A stretch of DNA of 41,684 nucleotides, from positions 1 through 41,684 of the forward strand of contig JBEIIL010000015.1 of the NCBI GenBank assembly GCA_040380755.1. Direction: 5' to 3'. The stretch comes from Alsobacter sp040380755 (GTDB lineage Bacteria; Pseudomonadota; Alphaproteobacteria; Rhizobiales; Beijerinckiaceae). The position numbers and the translations under genes were made by a program. Under the pieces are notes generated by a model. It searched no databases. It worked only from the letters and a program-made list of their open reading frames with translations, and had not been told where the DNA came from. Shown here piece after piece: positions 9,454-21,252 of the stretch; positions within the stretch are counted from its first letter, which is position 1, and the number at the start of each line of letters is the position of its first letter.

Positions 9454-10695
9454 CTAGCTGCGGTAATCGCCGTTGATCTCGACGTATTCCTTGGTGAGGT
9501 CGCAGGTCCAGACCGTCGACTTTCCAATCCCAAGGCCGATATCGACCCGGATATCGATGGCCTGGTTCTTCATGTAGGCCGACACGGTGGCCTCGTCATA
9601 GCCCATGTCGCGGGCGCCCTTCACGGCGACGCGGTGCGGGCCGAACCAGATCGCCAGCCGGTCACGGTCGGCCGGCTCGCCGGCCTTGCCGACGGCGGCG
9701 ACGATGCGGCCCCAGTTCGCGTCCTCCCCGGCGATGGCGGTCTTCACCAGCGGGCTGTCGGCAATCGAGCGGGCGATGCGCTTCGCCGACGCGGCGCTGG
9801 TCGCGTTCTCGACAGTGATGCCGACAAAGTGGCGGGCGCCCTCCCCGTCCTTGACCACCTGATGGGCGAGATCCAGCAGCACCGCATCGAGAGCCGCCTT
9901 GAAGCCCGCAAGGCGCTTGTCGGTGGCGCTCTCGATCGCCGGGCAGCCGCGCTTAGCGGCAGCGCCGGTGGCAAACAGCAGCAGCGTGTCCGACGTAGAC
10001 GTGTCGCTGTCGACCGTTATGGCGTTGAACGAACCCTTGACGCTGCGCGACAGCATGGACTGCAGCGCGGCCGCGGCGATCGGCGCATCGGTGAACACGA
10101 AGGACAGCATGGTCGCCATGTCGGGTGCGATCATGCCGGCGCCCTTGGCGATCCCGGCGATCGTCACCGGCACGCCGTCGATCTCCACCGTCGCGCTGGC
10201 GCCCTTGGGGAACGTGTCGGTGGTCATGATCGCCCGCGCCGGATCGATCCAGGGCCCGGCCTCGGCCCGGGCGGCGCAGTCGGCCAGCACGCCGTCGAAC
10301 TTCGTCGCGTCAAGCGGCTCGCCGATGACGCCGGTGGAGGCGAGGAAGATGTCTCCGGGGCGGCAGCCCAGCGCCTTGGCGGCGATGTCGGCGGTCAGCT
10401 TCACCGCCTTCGCCCCGGTTTTGCCGGTGAACGCATTGGCATTGCCGGAATTCACCACCACGGCCCGGGCCTTGCCGCCGGCCAGCACCTTGCGGCACCA
10501 GTCGACCGGCGCCGACGGGCACTTCGACTTCGTGAAGACGCCAGCTGCGACGGTGCCCTTGTCCAGCGCCACCAGCAGCACATCCGTGCGGTTCTTGTAG
10601 CGGATGCCCGCGGCCGCCGTGGCGAAGCGGACGCCCTCGATCACGGGCATGGCGGGAAACGCGGCGGGAGCGAGCGGGGAAACGGCGGTCGCCAT
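9454..10695 (-). CDS. argJ: Bifunctional glutamate N-acetyltransferase / amino-acid acetyltransferase
   Basis: A 413-residue ArgJ. It transfers acetyl from N-acetylornithine to glutamate in the cyclic arginine pathway; bifunctional members also use acetyl-CoA. The self-cleavage site is clear in GAGMIAPDMATML, where the chain is cut before the Thr of ATML to give alpha and beta subunits with that Thr as nucleophile. Other conserved blocks are VVVNSGNANAFTG, STGVIGEPL and DSDTSTSDT. The start at 10695 has GAGG 6 bases upstream. It follows the PPIase gene by 72 bases on the same strand. Confidence 0.96.
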   Translation of the reverse strand: MATAVSPLAPAAFPAMPVIEGVRFATAAAGIRYKNRTDVLLVALDKGTVAAGVFTKSKCPSAPVDWCRKVLAGGKARAVVVNSGNANAFTGKTGAKAVKLTADIAAKALGCRPGDIFLASTGVIGEPLDATKFDGVLADCAARAEAGPWIDPARAIMTTDTFPKGASATVEIDGVPVTIAGIAKGAGMIAPDMATMLSFVFTDAPIAAAALQSMLSRSVKGSFNAITVDSDTSTSDTLLLFATGAAAKRGCPAIESATDKRLAGFKAALDAVLLDLAHQVVKDGEGARHFVGITVENATSAASAKRIARSIADSPLVKTAIAGEDANWGRIVAAVGKAGEPADRDRLAIWFGPHRVAVKGARDMGYDEATVSAYMKNQAIDIRVDIGLGIGKSTVWTCDLTKEYVEINGDYRS

Positions 10696-10767
10696 GGCAG
10701 CCTCGACAGGTGGGAACGGGATGGAAGGCGGAAGGGGAATGGGCCGGCAGGATGCCGGCCCGGGTCG

Positions 10768-11655
10768 TCAGGGCTTCTTCGGCTCGGCCGGCTTGCTGTC
10801 GGCCGGCTTGGCATCCGTCTTGGGCTGGTCCAGCCGCTCGACCTTCCCCTTGGCGCGCAGCGCCATGATGATGTCGGTCTGCGACTTGCGGGTCAGGTAC
10901 TGGGCGACCTGGTCCTTGACCTCGTCATAGCTCGGGACCGGCTTGTTGCGCTTGTCCTCGAGCCGGATGACATGCCAGCCGAACTGGCTCTTCACCGGAT
11001 CGGAGAGCTGGCCCTTGTCCAGCTTGAAGGCGGCCTCGGCGAATTCGGGGACCATCCGATCCTTGGTGAACCAGCCGAGATCGCCGCCCTCCTTGCCCGA
11101 GCCCGGGTCCTTCGAGACATCCGCCGACACCTTGGCGAAGTCCTCGCCGGCCTTCAGCCGGGCGAGCACGGCCTTGGCCTGGTCCTCGGTCTCGACCAGG
11201 ATATGCCGGGCATTGACCTCGGCCTCAGGCTTCAGGTCCTTCACCGAATCGGCGTACAGCGCCTTCATCTTGTCCTCGGTGACGGCCTTCTTGGCTTCGC
11301 CGACGAGGTATTCGTCGAGCAGCAGCTTGTCGCGCTGGTAGGCCATCCGCTGCTGAAACTCGGGCCCGTCACCGACCTTGGCCTGCGCCGCGGCGCGCGC
11401 GCCGAGCTTCAGGTCGGCGAGATAACCGACCAGATAGTCGCGCCGCTGTGCGTCGGGCACCTGCTGGAGGCTGCTGGCCAGGTCCTCGGCGGCGATCGTG
11501 AGCTCCCGCTCGGTGATCTTGATGCCGTCGACCGTTGCCACCACGGCATCGGGCGCAGGCGTCTGGGCCTGGGCGGCCATGCCGCCCGCGCCTGTCACAA
11601 GGCCGGCGACGACCAGCGCCAGCAGGCGCGAGAGGCGAGTACGGTCAGGTCTCAT
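10768..11655 (-). CDS. Periplasmic parvulin-type peptidylprolyl isomerase
   Basis: A 295-residue PrsA/SurA-like foldase. A signal peptide (about residues 1-31, ending in AAQAQ) is followed by an N-terminal chaperone region and a parvulin domain of about 95 residues (VNARHILVETEDQAKAVL ... GGDLGWFTKDRMVPEF ... SQFGWHVIRLED). It should catalyse prolyl isomerisation during folding of exported proteins. The C-terminal tail is Lys/Pro/Ala-rich. The start at 11655, not the upstream ATG at 11757, puts the signal peptide at the N-terminus and has GGAAG upstream. It is divergent from secA, so export and folding functions sit back to back. Confidence 0.92.
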   Translation of the reverse strand: MRPDRTRLSRLLALVVAGLVTGAGGMAAQAQTPAPDAVVATVDGIKITERELTIAAEDLASSLQQVPDAQRRDYLVGYLADLKLGARAAAQAKVGDGPEFQQRMAYQRDKLLLDEYLVGEAKKAVTEDKMKALYADSVKDLKPEAEVNARHILVETEDQAKAVLARLKAGEDFAKVSADVSKDPGSGKEGGDLGWFTKDRMVPEFAEAAFKLDKGQLSDPVKSQFGWHVIRLEDKRNKPVPSYDEVKDQVAQYLTRKSQTDIIMALRAKGKVERLDQPKTDAKPADSKPAEPKKP

Positions 11656-11914
11656 GGTGGGACTTCCAGTTTGAGCGCACGGGTCGCGCAGGAGTGCAGG
11701 AAGCCGTCGCCGCTGGCAAGCGCCACGGATCGTCGCGCCTTTGAAAAACCCGATCATGACACCATCTTGTCAAGGCGGCCCGCAACGGGTCTGTGGCGGG
11801 CGGGCGACAAGGGCCGTGCGTCTTCAGCCGGATAGCGCTATAAGCCCGTCCGAAATCAGTCCCACTAGGCAAGAGGCGACCCGGGGCGGCCGCCGACTCT
11901 CGGAAGGTTGCTCG
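11656..11914. promoter_or_regulatory. Divergent promoter region between PPIase gene and secA
   Basis: This 259-base intergenic stretch must drive the PPIase-argJ operon to the left and secA to the right. For the minus strand, a TTGACA hexamer is present at 11768-11773 but without a convincing -10 at 16-18 bases. For the plus strand, TATAAG at 11839-11844 could be a -10 but has no good -35. Promoter positions are therefore only suggested. Confidence 0.3.
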
Positions 11915-14779
<2,865 letters not shown>

Positions 14780-14785
14780 CCGTCG

Positions 14786-14806
14786 TCCCGGCCGGGATCG
14801 CGCGAT
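14786..14806. terminator. Tandem palindromes between convergent secA and methyltransferase genes
   Basis: TCCCGGCCGGGA (14786-14797) is a perfect 12-bp palindrome and overlaps by one base ATCGCGCGAT (14797-14806), a perfect 10-bp palindrome. They fill the 30-base gap between two convergent stop codons. They could serve as a bidirectional terminator or processing structure, but neither has a T-run, so this is a weak call. Confidence 0.3.
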
Positions 14807-14809
14807 GGC

Positions 14810-15508
14810 TCAGCGCGGGCCGTAGGCGTCAGGTTCCTTGTAGAGGATGCTGATCGCCACGCGCTCGTCGCTGTCACGCACGAAATGCGCGCCGGTCTGC
14901 GACAGGCTGTCCTTGGCGACGAGGTGATAGTGCCCGCCGCCCGTGAAGAACACCGAATGGTCGGTCTTGTAGCTGAACACGCCAGCCTGGTGCCGGTAGG
15001 GCCGCTTGTGCCGCACCGACGGATCGAAATCATGGATGGCGAGGAAACCGCCCGGCTGCAGCACGCGGTCGGCCTCCGCCGCGACCCGGAACATGTCCGG
15101 CCGGTCGACCAGATAGAGGCTGAACCCGAACAGCACGAGGTCGAAAGCCCCGTCGTCGAACGGCAGCATCGCTGCGGTGCCGACCTGCAGCGCCACCGCC
15201 GCAGAGCCGTCGCCGCCGAAGCGGGCATTGCCGTCGGCAATCGCCGCGGCTGACGGATCGAGCCCCTCCCCCTGCGCGCCGAGCCCGCGGCACAGCGCGG
15301 CCAGCTTGGCACCGGAGCCGCAGCCGATGTCGAGCACGCGGTTGATCCGCTCGGCATGCGGCCCCAGCACCCGCAGCAGCGATGCGATCTCCGGCGGCAG
15401 GCCGTCCGGGTAGGCTGCCGCCGCGTTGCGTGCGTGCCAGCGGTCGCCCTCTCCTTCCAGGAAAAGCCGCGACTGCGGGGACGATGGACCGGACGTGTCT
15501 CGGGTCAT
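14810..15508 (-). CDS. Class I SAM-dependent methyltransferase
   Basis: A 232-residue methyltransferase with the Rossmann SAM site VLDIGCGSGAKLAAL (motif I, about residues 58-72), acidic GLDPS after strand 2, and LPFDDGAFDLVLFGFSLYLV (motif IV region). The substrate is unknown; the general form is like the UbiE/type 11 group. A 173-base gap separates it from the L,D-transpeptidase gene upstream, so it may have its own promoter. No strong ribosome binding site precedes the ATG at 15508. Confidence 0.82.
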   Translation of the reverse strand: MTRDTSGPSSPQSRLFLEGEGDRWHARNAAAAYPDGLPPEIASLLRVLGPHAERINRVLDIGCGSGAKLAALCRGLGAQGEGLDPSAAAIADGNARFGGDGSAAVALQVGTAAMLPFDDGAFDLVLFGFSLYLVDRPDMFRVAAEADRVLQPGGFLAIHDFDPSVRHKRPYRHQAGVFSYKTDHSVFFTGGGHYHLVAKDSLSQTGAHFVRDSDERVAISILYKEPDAYGPR

Positions 15509-15681
15509 GGCGGGCCACTGCAGCGTTCGGACCCCTGCGGCGGCGGCTTGGCCTGACGGGATCGGGCCCGCATCGCGCGGGCCGGAAGGCCCTGATTAGG
15601 TCCGATCGCCCCGGTCGGCAAGGCTCGGCTGCACGCTCGTGCGGGACAAGCCCCGCCGTTCAGCGCCCAGGCGGTGCCGAA

Positions 15682-17235
15682 TCAGGGCTGGCTGAGACCC
15701 GTGCCGACGACGGGCTGGGCTCCGGCAATAACCTGCGGCGCGAGCACGGCCTGGCGCTGCCCGGTCGGAACCGGAACGCCTGGATTGACGGGGCCCCGCT
15801 GCGGCACCTGCGCCTGCCTGCGCGGCGGCAACGGCACCTTGCTGGGAACAGGCTGCGCCGCTTCCACAGGAACCACGACGGCCGGCTCGGGATCGCTGCC
15901 GACACCGAACAGGCGCTTCATCAGCGGCGGCTGGGCGGGCGTCGACGTGGCCGCGGTGGAACCGGTCGCAGCGACGGGCTCGGCGCCGGCAAAGAACGTG
16001 CCGAACAGGCCTGGCTGCGGCGTCGCCGCCGGCGCAGCCGCTACGGCCGGCATGGCGGGCGTCAGACCCGGGATTGCGCCGGTCGCAGTCGGTGACGACG
16101 GCTGGGACCGGGCGCCCGTCGACGTCTGTGGCGTCGAAGCTGCCACCAGACGCGCCGGCTCGGCGCGGGCCACGGCGGTGCGTGCGTCAGTGCGCTGACC
16201 ACTCGCGTCGACAGCGTACTCCTCGACCGCATCAACGGCCTCGGGGCGGCTGATTTCACCCAGCGACCTCAGGCGTGCCGAGCTCAGCGACGCGGTAGCG
16301 AAGCGCTCGTCAGTGCCCGACGCAGCGAAGCGGCTCGCGCGGAACGACATGTGCTGGCTGCCGTCGGCATACTGCACCCGGACGGCGGTCGTGCCCTTGT
16401 GGACCAGCTCGGCGACCTTATCGGCGTCCTGGCGCTGCTTCGCCGCCACCGCCGTCGACAGGGTGTCGTCCATCCGCAGCGTCGGGCAGGCGCCGACCGG
16501 ATCGAGCTGCTTGGTCTCGAGCGTGCTGTTGTAGACGTAGCGGCCGCCGCAATAGGCAACCTGCGGCTCGCGCTGGGTCACCTCGAAATGGTCATTGCCT
16601 TCCTTCAGATTCTTCCAAAACGGCATGTTCGGATCATGCCGGAAGCGGGCGAGGTTCTCGGCCGTCATGCGGAACGGGTAGGACTGGAATTGCACGCCCT
16701 TCTGCCCGCCGTTGAAGGATTCGCGCATCACCGCATAGATCTCTTCGATCTGCTCGTTCGTCATGGCGAAACAGCCCCGTGACGAACAGGTACCGTGCAC
16801 CATGATGTCGCCGCCGTTGCGGCCCATCGCCTTTTCCATCGGGTTCGGATAGCCGACATTGAATGCCAGCCAGTAGGCCGAGTTGGGGTTCATCTGCGCC
16901 GGCGTCACGGTGTAAAAGCCCTCGGGAACCTGGCGGTCGCCCTCGCGCTTCTTCGGGCCGAGCTGGCCGGACCAGCGGCACACCGGATAGGTCTTGACGT
17001 GGACATAACGCCCCTCGGCGTTCTGCTTCCACATCTCGATCTCGGATTCCTTCTTGTAGGCCCGCAGCAAAACCGGTGAGTTCCGGTTGGTACCCTTCGA
17101 CGCCATCAGCGACAGCGTATCGCCCGGAATCGGCGCATAGGCACGGGCCGGATAGCGGCTTCCCTCCTGCTGGCAGCCTGCGACCAGCAGGGCCGCGACG
17201 GAGGCGAAGGCGACTCGGAAGAAGTTGACTGACAT
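15682..17235 (-). CDS. YafK-type L,D-transpeptidase lipoprotein with long C-terminal tail
   Basis: A 517-residue envelope protein. The leader ends in the lipobox LVAGC (Cys21), so it is probably a lipoprotein. The YkuD/L,D-transpeptidase core has the active site HGTCSSRGCFAMT, with His147 and catalytic Cys155. Family members of the YafK (COG3034) type form or cut meso-DAP linkages in peptidoglycan or release bound lipoprotein. After about residue 290 the protein turns into a low-complexity Ala/Pro/Thr-rich tail of some 220 residues, not part of the enzyme and longer than usual. GAGGA 8 bases before the ATG supports the start. accA lies upstream on the same strand. Confidence 0.88.
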   Translation of the reverse strand: MSVNFFRVAFASVAALLVAGCQQEGSRYPARAYAPIPGDTLSLMASKGTNRNSPVLLRAYKKESEIEMWKQNAEGRYVHVKTYPVCRWSGQLGPKKREGDRQVPEGFYTVTPAQMNPNSAYWLAFNVGYPNPMEKAMGRNGGDIMVHGTCSSRGCFAMTNEQIEEIYAVMRESFNGGQKGVQFQSYPFRMTAENLARFRHDPNMPFWKNLKEGNDHFEVTQREPQVAYCGGRYVYNSTLETKQLDPVGACPTLRMDDTLSTAVAAKQRQDADKVAELVHKGTTAVRVQYADGSQHMSFRASRFAASGTDERFATASLSSARLRSLGEISRPEAVDAVEEYAVDASGQRTDARTAVARAEPARLVAASTPQTSTGARSQPSSPTATGAIPGLTPAMPAVAAAPAATPQPGLFGTFFAGAEPVAATGSTAATSTPAQPPLMKRLFGVGSDPEPAVVVPVEAAQPVPSKVPLPPRRQAQVPQRGPVNPGVPVPTGQRQAVLAPQVIAGAQPVVGTGLSQP

Positions 17236-17282
17236 GCACCGATCCTCGGAGCCGCACGTCCGGCCCCGGCTTCGATTAGAAC

Positions 17283-17339
17283 TGTCAACCTTTAGGACAT
17301 CTTACCGTCGCAACGGCAAGTGTGTCGGTATGGTTGACA
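17283..17339. promoter_or_regulatory. 8-bp inverted repeat TGTCAACC/GGTTGACA upstream of the L,D-transpeptidase gene
   Basis: TGTCAACC at 17283-17290 and GGTTGACA at 17332-17339 are perfect inverted copies, 41 bases apart. Each contains a TTGACA hexamer, one on each strand. The minus-strand TTGACA (17283-17288) lies 48 bases from the gene start and could be its -35, though no good -10 follows. It may instead be a regulator site. Confidence 0.3.
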
Positions 17340-17360
17340 CTTCGTTGACGCCCCCCGGCC

Positions 17361-18314
17361 TCACGGCTTCCGGCCGATGGCCAGAAACTTATCTGCACGT
17401 TTCGCACGAATTTCCTCGCGCGAAAAGCCCGACAGGGCTGCAAGCGCCACATCGACGGCGTCCCCGGCGGCCTGCACGGCAGCGTCCGGGTCGCGATGCG
17501 CCCCGCCGGCCGGCTCGACAACGATGCCGTCGATCACCCCGAATCGCAGCAGGTCCTGCGCGGTGATCTTCATGTTGGTGGCAGCGTCCTGGGCTCTCGC
17601 GCTATCGCGCCAGAGGATCGAGGCCGACGCCTCGGGCGACGCGACCGTGTAGATCGCGTGCTCCAGCATCAGCACCGTGTTGCAGCTGGCGATGGCCACC
17701 GCCCCGCCCGAACCGCCCTCGCCGATCACCAGCGCCACATTCGGCACGCCGAGCGCGAGGCAGCAATCGGTCGAGCGGGCGATCGCCTCGGCCTGCCCGC
17801 GCTCCTCGGCGCCGATTCCCGGATAGGCGCCGGCGGTATCGACGATGCTGATCACCGGCAATCCGAAGCGATCGGCGAGTTCCATCAGCCGCACCGCCTT
17901 GCGGTAACCCTCCGGCATCGCCATGCCGAAATTGTGCCGGATGCGGCTGTCGGTGTCGGCGCCCTTTTCCTGGCCGATGACGCACACCGGCCGGCCGCGG
18001 AACAGGCCGATGCCGCCGATGATGGCCTCGTCCTCGCCGAAGCTGCGGTCGCCTGCCAACGGCGAGAAATCCTCGATGAGCTTTTGCAGGTAGTCGGCGC
18101 AATGCGGGCGCATCGGATGCCGCGCCACCATGGTCTTCTGCCAGGGCGTCAGCGCAGCATAAAGCTCGCGCAGCTGCTGGCGCGCCTTGCCCTCCAGCGT
18201 CTCGATTTCCTTGGCCAGGGCCGGCGAGCCGCTGGTCTCGGCTACGCCACGCAGCTCGTCGGCTTTCGCCTCAAGTTCGGCCACGGGTTTTTCGAAATCC
18301 AGATAGCTGCGCAT
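17361..18314 (-). CDS. accA: Acetyl-CoA carboxylase carboxyltransferase subunit alpha
   Basis: A 317-residue AccA, the alpha half of the carboxyltransferase that makes malonyl-CoA in the first step of fatty-acid synthesis. The family start MRSYLDFEKPVAELE and the blocks DRSFGEDEAIIGGIG, TAGAYPGIGAEERGQAEAIA and VIGEGGSGGAVAIA are present. Length equals the family norm. The ATG at 18314 was chosen from this conserved start; its Shine-Dalgarno sequence is poor. An open frame extends further upstream without homology. Confidence 0.96.
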   Translation of the reverse strand: MRSYLDFEKPVAELEAKADELRGVAETSGSPALAKEIETLEGKARQQLRELYAALTPWQKTMVARHPMRPHCADYLQKLIEDFSPLAGDRSFGEDEAIIGGIGLFRGRPVCVIGQEKGADTDSRIRHNFGMAMPEGYRKAVRLMELADRFGLPVISIVDTAGAYPGIGAEERGQAEAIARSTDCCLALGVPNVALVIGEGGSGGAVAIASCNTVLMLEHAIYTVASPEASASILWRDSARAQDAATNMKITAQDLLRFGVIDGIVVEPAGGAHRDPDAAVQAAGDAVDVALAALSGFSREEIRAKRADKFLAIGRKP

Positions 18315-18429
18315 CAGGAGACTGTCTGCACCGATGGCGGACGGGCGGACCCTGCCTCCCGCGTGACGAGGCCCGGCGGCGGAACACGCCGCGCCGATGC
18401 CGGACACATGGCCTGTCCCCGGAGGCGAG

Positions 18430-19182
18430 TCAAGGCAGCCGCGACCGCGCGACGAGCCCGCGCGAGGCCGGCACGAGCACCGGCGACATGCGCGCCGCCA
18501 CCCGGCGCTGCGGCCGCACCGCTACGGGTCGGTACAGCGTCTTGGTCGCCTCGATCACGTGCACGCCGGCAAAAGGCAGCGACAGCGCCATGCCGGCCCG
18601 CTCCCACGCTCCGGCCGAGCTCAGGAAGCTGCGACGCGGAATCGGCGGCACATACAGGGCCTCCGTCCAGTGCACTGGCGAAAACAGCGCCTCCCGCAGC
18701 ACCGCTGTCAGCTGCCGGCGCGAGAACGGTTGCCCCTGCCCGAACGGCGTCGTGTCCATGCGCGCCCAGACGCCGCGCCGGTTGGGTGCAACGAGAATCA
18801 GTCGCCCGCCCGGGTTGAGCACGCGCCACATCTCGGCCAGCAGCTCGCCGGGGTTCTCACCCGTCTCCAACGCGTGCACGACGAGGATCCGGTCGACCAC
18901 CCCATCGGCGAGCGGCATCATGTCGAGATCGGCCAGCAACGAGGCCGAGAGGCCCTGGGACGGCCAGTTCACCACCCCCTGTGCCGCCGGCATGGCGGCC
19001 AGCACCCGCTCGGCTTCGCCGACGAAACCGTCCAGATAGGGGGTCGCATACCCCACCCCCAGCATCGCCAGTCCGCCAACCTGCTCCCAGCGGGACCGGA
19101 TCGCCCGGCCCAGCAGCCGTCGCGCCACGGCACCGAGCGGCCCGTCATAGAAGGTGCGTAGATCGACGACATCGAGATGCAT
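18430..19182 (-). CDS. Class I SAM-dependent methyltransferase
   Basis: A 250-residue methyltransferase (domain 11 type). Instead of the usual GxGxG, motif I reads MLGVGYATPYLDGF, and LADGVVDRILVVHALE and LNPGGRLILVAPNRRGVWAR follow, as in a family conserved next to gloB in Rhizobiales. The substrate is not known. The ATG at 19182 begins MHLDVVDLRTFYDGPLG, the usual start. It is divergent from gloB with 104 bases between the start codons. Confidence 0.82.
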   Translation of the reverse strand: MHLDVVDLRTFYDGPLGAVARRLLGRAIRSRWEQVGGLAMLGVGYATPYLDGFVGEAERVLAAMPAAQGVVNWPSQGLSASLLADLDMMPLADGVVDRILVVHALETGENPGELLAEMWRVLNPGGRLILVAPNRRGVWARMDTTPFGQGQPFSRRQLTAVLREALFSPVHWTEALYVPPIPRRSFLSSAGAWERAGMALSLPFAGVHVIEATKTLYRPVAVRPQRRVAARMSPVLVPASRGLVARSRLP

Positions 19183-19286
19183 GCGCAATCCGCCGGGCAG
19201 GGATGCCCGATCCCCATCAAGCAGAAGGCCGTTGCCCGATGCAAGCCGCGCCACCTAAGGTGCCGCCATTCAACGGAGACTACGCC

Positions 19287-20054
19287 ATGCCGGCAGAGAT
19301 CCGCCAGTTCCTGTGTGCGACCGACAATTTCGGCGTGCTTATCCATGATCCCGCAACCGGGGCCACGGCCTCGATCGACGCCTGCGACGAAGCCCCCATC
19401 ATGGCGGCACTGCAGGAGGCGGGCTGGACGCTCACCGACATCCTCGTCACCCACCATCACGACGACCATATCGCTGCCATCCCGGCGCTGAAGGCCCGCA
19501 CCGGTGCACGGGTGACCGGCCCAGCCCATGACCGGGACCGGATTGCCGATCTGGATGTGGTGCTGCGCGCCGGCGACACGGTCTCGGTCGGCACCCTGGT
19601 GGCCCATGTGATCGAGACGCCCGGCCACACCCTCGGGCACATTGCCTACAGCTTCCCGGCCGACCGGCTTCTATTCGCCGGCGATACCCTGTTTTCCATG
19701 GGCTGCGGCCGCCTGTTCGAGGGAACGCCGGCCGACATGCTGCGCTCGCTGGGAAAGCTGGCGGCTCTGCCGGACGATACCCGGGTGTATTGCGGCCACG
19801 AATACACGCTGTCGAACGCCCGCTTCGCCCTCAAGGTCGACCCGGATAACGCCGCGCTGCAGGCCCGCGCCGCCGAGGTCGAGGCGCTGCGCGCCGCTGG
19901 CCGCGTCACGCTGCCCACCACCATCGGGCTCGAGAAGGCCACCAACCCCTTCCTGCGGGCCGACAACGCCGCGATCGCCGCCACGCTCGGCCGTGCCGGC
20001 CAGTCGCCGCTCACGGTCTTCACCGAGCTGCGCGAGCGCAAGAACAGGGGCTGA
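19287..20054 (+). CDS. gloB: Hydroxyacylglutathione hydrolase (glyoxalase II)
   Basis: A 255-residue metallo-beta-lactamase-fold enzyme that hydrolyses S-lactoylglutathione to lactate and glutathione in methylglyoxal detoxification. The two-metal signature THHHDDH is present, with the further ligands in ETPGHTLGH, LFAGDTLFSMGCGRLFEG and YCGHEYT. Length is exactly that of typical GloB. GGAG lies 8 bases before the ATG at 19287. It heads a plus-strand group with the cupin and GNAT genes, with gaps of 2 bases and a one-base stop/start overlap. Confidence 0.95.
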   Translation: MPAEIRQFLCATDNFGVLIHDPATGATASIDACDEAPIMAALQEAGWTLTDILVTHHHDDHIAAIPALKARTGARVTGPAHDRDRIADLDVVLRAGDTVSVGTLVAHVIETPGHTLGHIAYSFPADRLLFAGDTLFSMGCGRLFEGTPADMLRSLGKLAALPDDTRVYCGHEYTLSNARFALKVDPDNAALQARAAEVEALRAAGRVTLPTTIGLEKATNPFLRADNAAIAATLGRAGQSPLTVFTELRERKNRG

Positions 20055-20056
20055 GC

Positions 20057-20500
20057 ATGCACGACCTGTCGGCCGCCGAGGTTGTGCGCCTGCTGGATCT
20101 CGCCCCCCATCCGGAGGGCGGGTTCTACCGCGAGACCTTCCGCGACCAGGCGGCCGGCCCCACGGGCCGGGCGGCCTCGACGGCGATCTATTACCTGCTC
20201 GGGGCCGGTGACGTCTCGGAGTGGCATCGGGTCGACGCCGCCGAGACCTGGCACTTCTATGCCGGCGCGCCGCTGGTCCTCACCGTGTCCCCCAACGGCC
20301 ATGATGCCGAGGCGCGGCACCTGGGGCCGGGGCTGACCGCCGGCCAGCGGCCGCAGATCATCGTGCCGGCTGGCTGGTGGCAGACAGCCACCAGCCTGGG
20401 GGCCTGGACGCTGGTCGGCTGCACGGTGGCGCCTGGCTTCGACTTCGCCGGCTTCGAGCTGGCCCCACCGAACTGGCGGCCGGTGCCGCGGGGGGCGTGA
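20057..20500 (+). CDS. Cupin domain protein (DUF985 / cupin_5)
   Basis: A 147-residue small beta-barrel protein. LDLAPHPEGGFYRETFR, STAIYYLL, SEWHRVDAAETWHFYAG and VPAGWWQTA are the conserved blocks of the DUF985 cupin family, whose biochemical role is not established. The His residues in SEWHRVD and ETWHFY are the likely metal ligands. It starts 2 bases after gloB, and its TGA overlaps the ATG of the GNAT gene, so the three are probably one operon. Confidence 0.87.
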   Translation: MHDLSAAEVVRLLDLAPHPEGGFYRETFRDQAAGPTGRAASTAIYYLLGAGDVSEWHRVDAAETWHFYAGAPLVLTVSPNGHDAEARHLGPGLTAGQRPQIIVPAGWWQTATSLGAWTLVGCTVAPGFDFAGFELAPPNWRPVPRGA

Positions 20501-21252
20501 TGCAGCCTCTCGCCGACGTTGCTCTGGTACAGGCGCTGGAGCGCCACAGCGGCCGGGCCTGGCCCGCCGCCGAGATCGTCCGCCTGAACGGCTGGGAGCT
20601 GCGCCTGACGCCGGGCTCGCGGTCGCGGCGCGTCAACTCGCTGACGCCGATCGACCCGGTGCCTGGCCAGTTCGCCGAGACGCTGGCGCTGGCCAGGGTC
20701 CTCTGTGGCCAGCACGGGCTGACCTGCACGGTGCGCCTCAACCCGCTGGCCGGCGAGGAGCCGTACCGGATCCTCGCCGGGATGGGGCACAGCGAGGCTG
20801 ATACGACCTCGGTGCGCGTCGTCGCCCTCGATGGCACGGCAACGCCATCTTCCGACGTCACCCTTGCCGATAAACCGACCGCGGACTGGCTGTCGGGCAT
20901 GGCGGCGGCCGGGGCAGAGACCGACGAGCGGGCAGTGATCGCCCGCCTGATCGAGGCCGTCACCATGCCGCAGGCCTTCGCCATCCGCTGCGACGGCCAG
21001 GGCACACCGGTGAGCTTCGGCCGCGCCGCGGCAGCAGACGGGGTGGCCGGACTGTTCCACATTGCCACCCGCCCCGACCAGCGCGGCCACGGCCATGCCG
21101 GGACGGTCGTGGCCGGCCTGCTCGCCTGGTGCGCGGCCCAGGGCGCCCGCAAGGCCTACCTGCAGGTCGTGGCGGCCAATGCGCCGGCGCTGGCAGTCTA
21201 TGACCGGTTCGGCTTTCGCGAGGCCTACCGCTACGCCTACGTCACGCTCTGA
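20500..21252 (+). CDS. GNAT family N-acetyltransferase
   Basis: A 250-residue protein whose last third is a GNAT acetyl-CoA-binding domain: LFHIATRPDQRGHGHAGTVVAGLLAW has the (Q/R)xxGx(G/A) loop, and YLQVVAANAPALAVYDRFGF is the terminal motif. The N-terminal part (residues 1-150) is a more divergent half, as in tandem GNAT proteins. The acceptor is unknown. The ATG overlaps the cupin stop (TGATG). The 3' end overlaps the convergent exporter gene by 16 bp. Confidence 0.83.
   Translation: MQPLADVALVQALERHSGRAWPAAEIVRLNGWELRLTPGSRSRRVNSLTPIDPVPGQFAETLALARVLCGQHGLTCTVRLNPLAGEEPYRILAGMGHSEADTTSVRVVALDGTATPSSDVTLADKPTADWLSGMAAAGAETDERAVIARLIEAVTMPQAFAIRCDGQGTPVSFGRAAAADGVAGLFHIATRPDQRGHGHAGTVVAGLLAWCAAQGARKAYLQVVAANAPALAVYDRFGFREAYRYAYVTL

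Noticed and set aside
9340..11835. An 831-codon open frame antisense to argJ and the PPIase gene
   Set aside because: Same artefact; both opposite-strand genes are certain and the frame has no known motif.
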